Origin: Piscinibacter sp.
GTDB taxonomy: Bacteria; Pseudomonadota; Gammaproteobacteria; Burkholderiales; Burkholderiaceae_C
Length of the DNA: 64,000 bases
Reading direction: 5' to 3'
Assembly (NCBI GenBank): GCA_017983795.1
Contig: JAGOAS010000017.1
Coordinates: forward strand, 38,163 to 102,162
The position numbers and the translations under genes were made by a program. Under the pieces are notes generated by a model. It had not been told where the DNA came from, ran no database searches, and was given only the letters and a program-made list of their open reading frames with translations. This document shows positions 63,912-64,000 of the stretch, piece by piece (position 1 is the stretch's first letter; every line of letters begins with the position of its first letter).

Positions 63912-63937
63912 CGACCATCGCAATGCGAGGATGGTCG
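63912..63937. terminator. hairpin after the sensor kinase gene
   Basis: CGACCATC (63912-63919) pairs perfectly with GATGGTCG (63930-63937) 31 bases after the kinase stop. There is no T-run, so it may be a rho-dependent or processing hairpin. The remaining bases to 64000 hold no recognisable gene. Confidence 0.45.
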
Positions 63938-64000
63938 CAGCTTGGCTGCGACGCGGCTGCTCCTTGTCGGCAAAGAGGCCAGAAGGCGATGCAGTCGATC

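Overview
The window is GC-rich DNA packed with genes. Housekeeping gene order, codon use and the families present point to a betaproteobacterium of the order Burkholderiales. This is inference: no rRNA is present and no search was run. Core genes fill roughly 43-64 kb and accessory genes fill roughly 1-43 kb.

Region 1 (1-6.8 kb) holds a cut-off gene end, a SAM methyltransferase, a class I glutamine amidotransferase, an orphan TrpX-like solute-binding protein whose normal stop seems lost, and a MocR/PdxR regulator divergent from a SnoaL-like protein and an AhpD-like protein. A membrane protein and an unrecognised protein converge and overlap at the end.

Region 2 (7.4-27.6 kb, island A) starts with a BTAD/SARP-type regulator (winged helix, BTAD, NTPase, TPR). 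It continues with two divergent operons of exported proteins: a Cys-rich protein, an Ig-like protein and a Ser-rich protein on one side; a large exported protein, an orphan secretin-like TPR lipoprotein, a small protein and a CARDB-repeat protein on the other. A methyltransferase, two small exported proteins, a hybrid histidine kinase with its response regulator, a large Ig-like lipoprotein and another exported protein follow. The intergenic DNA carries repeated CAAACGC heptamers with an 11-bp period. At three of the four places they sit exactly 8 bp from a -10-like hexamer, which is the layout of SARP binding sites.

Region 3 (27.6-42 kb, island B) has a CBS protein, a radical SAM/SPASM enzyme coupled to a MaoC-like protein, a thioesterase, an RCC1-repeat pseudogene, and a nine-gene minus-strand operon of exported or envelope proteins that includes a CsgG-like lipoprotein and a CARDB protein. 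A second BTAD regulator lies just upstream of the operon. Its promoter carries a different heptamer family (T[AG]ACGC) in the same geometry, with copies 22 and 11 bp apart. The two islands therefore look like parallel, separately regulated surface or export systems. I do not recognise either as a described system.

Region 4 (42-43 kb) is a mobile-element scar: an AlpA-type regulator and a tyrosine integrase that has lost its catalytic core. It marks the border with the core genome.

Region 5 (43-64 kb) holds yicC, a Ser/Thr kinase and PP2C phosphatase pair, rph-rdgB-hemW, cheR-cheD-cheB, a diguanylate cyclase, a MinD/FlhG-like ATPase, a truncated globin, an Smr protein, radC, an FKBP isomerase, ispH, feoA-feoB with a small FeoB-linked protein under a Fur-box-like site, serS, a hydratase, tRNA-Ser(CGA), and a CpxP/Spy-like protein with a two-component system.
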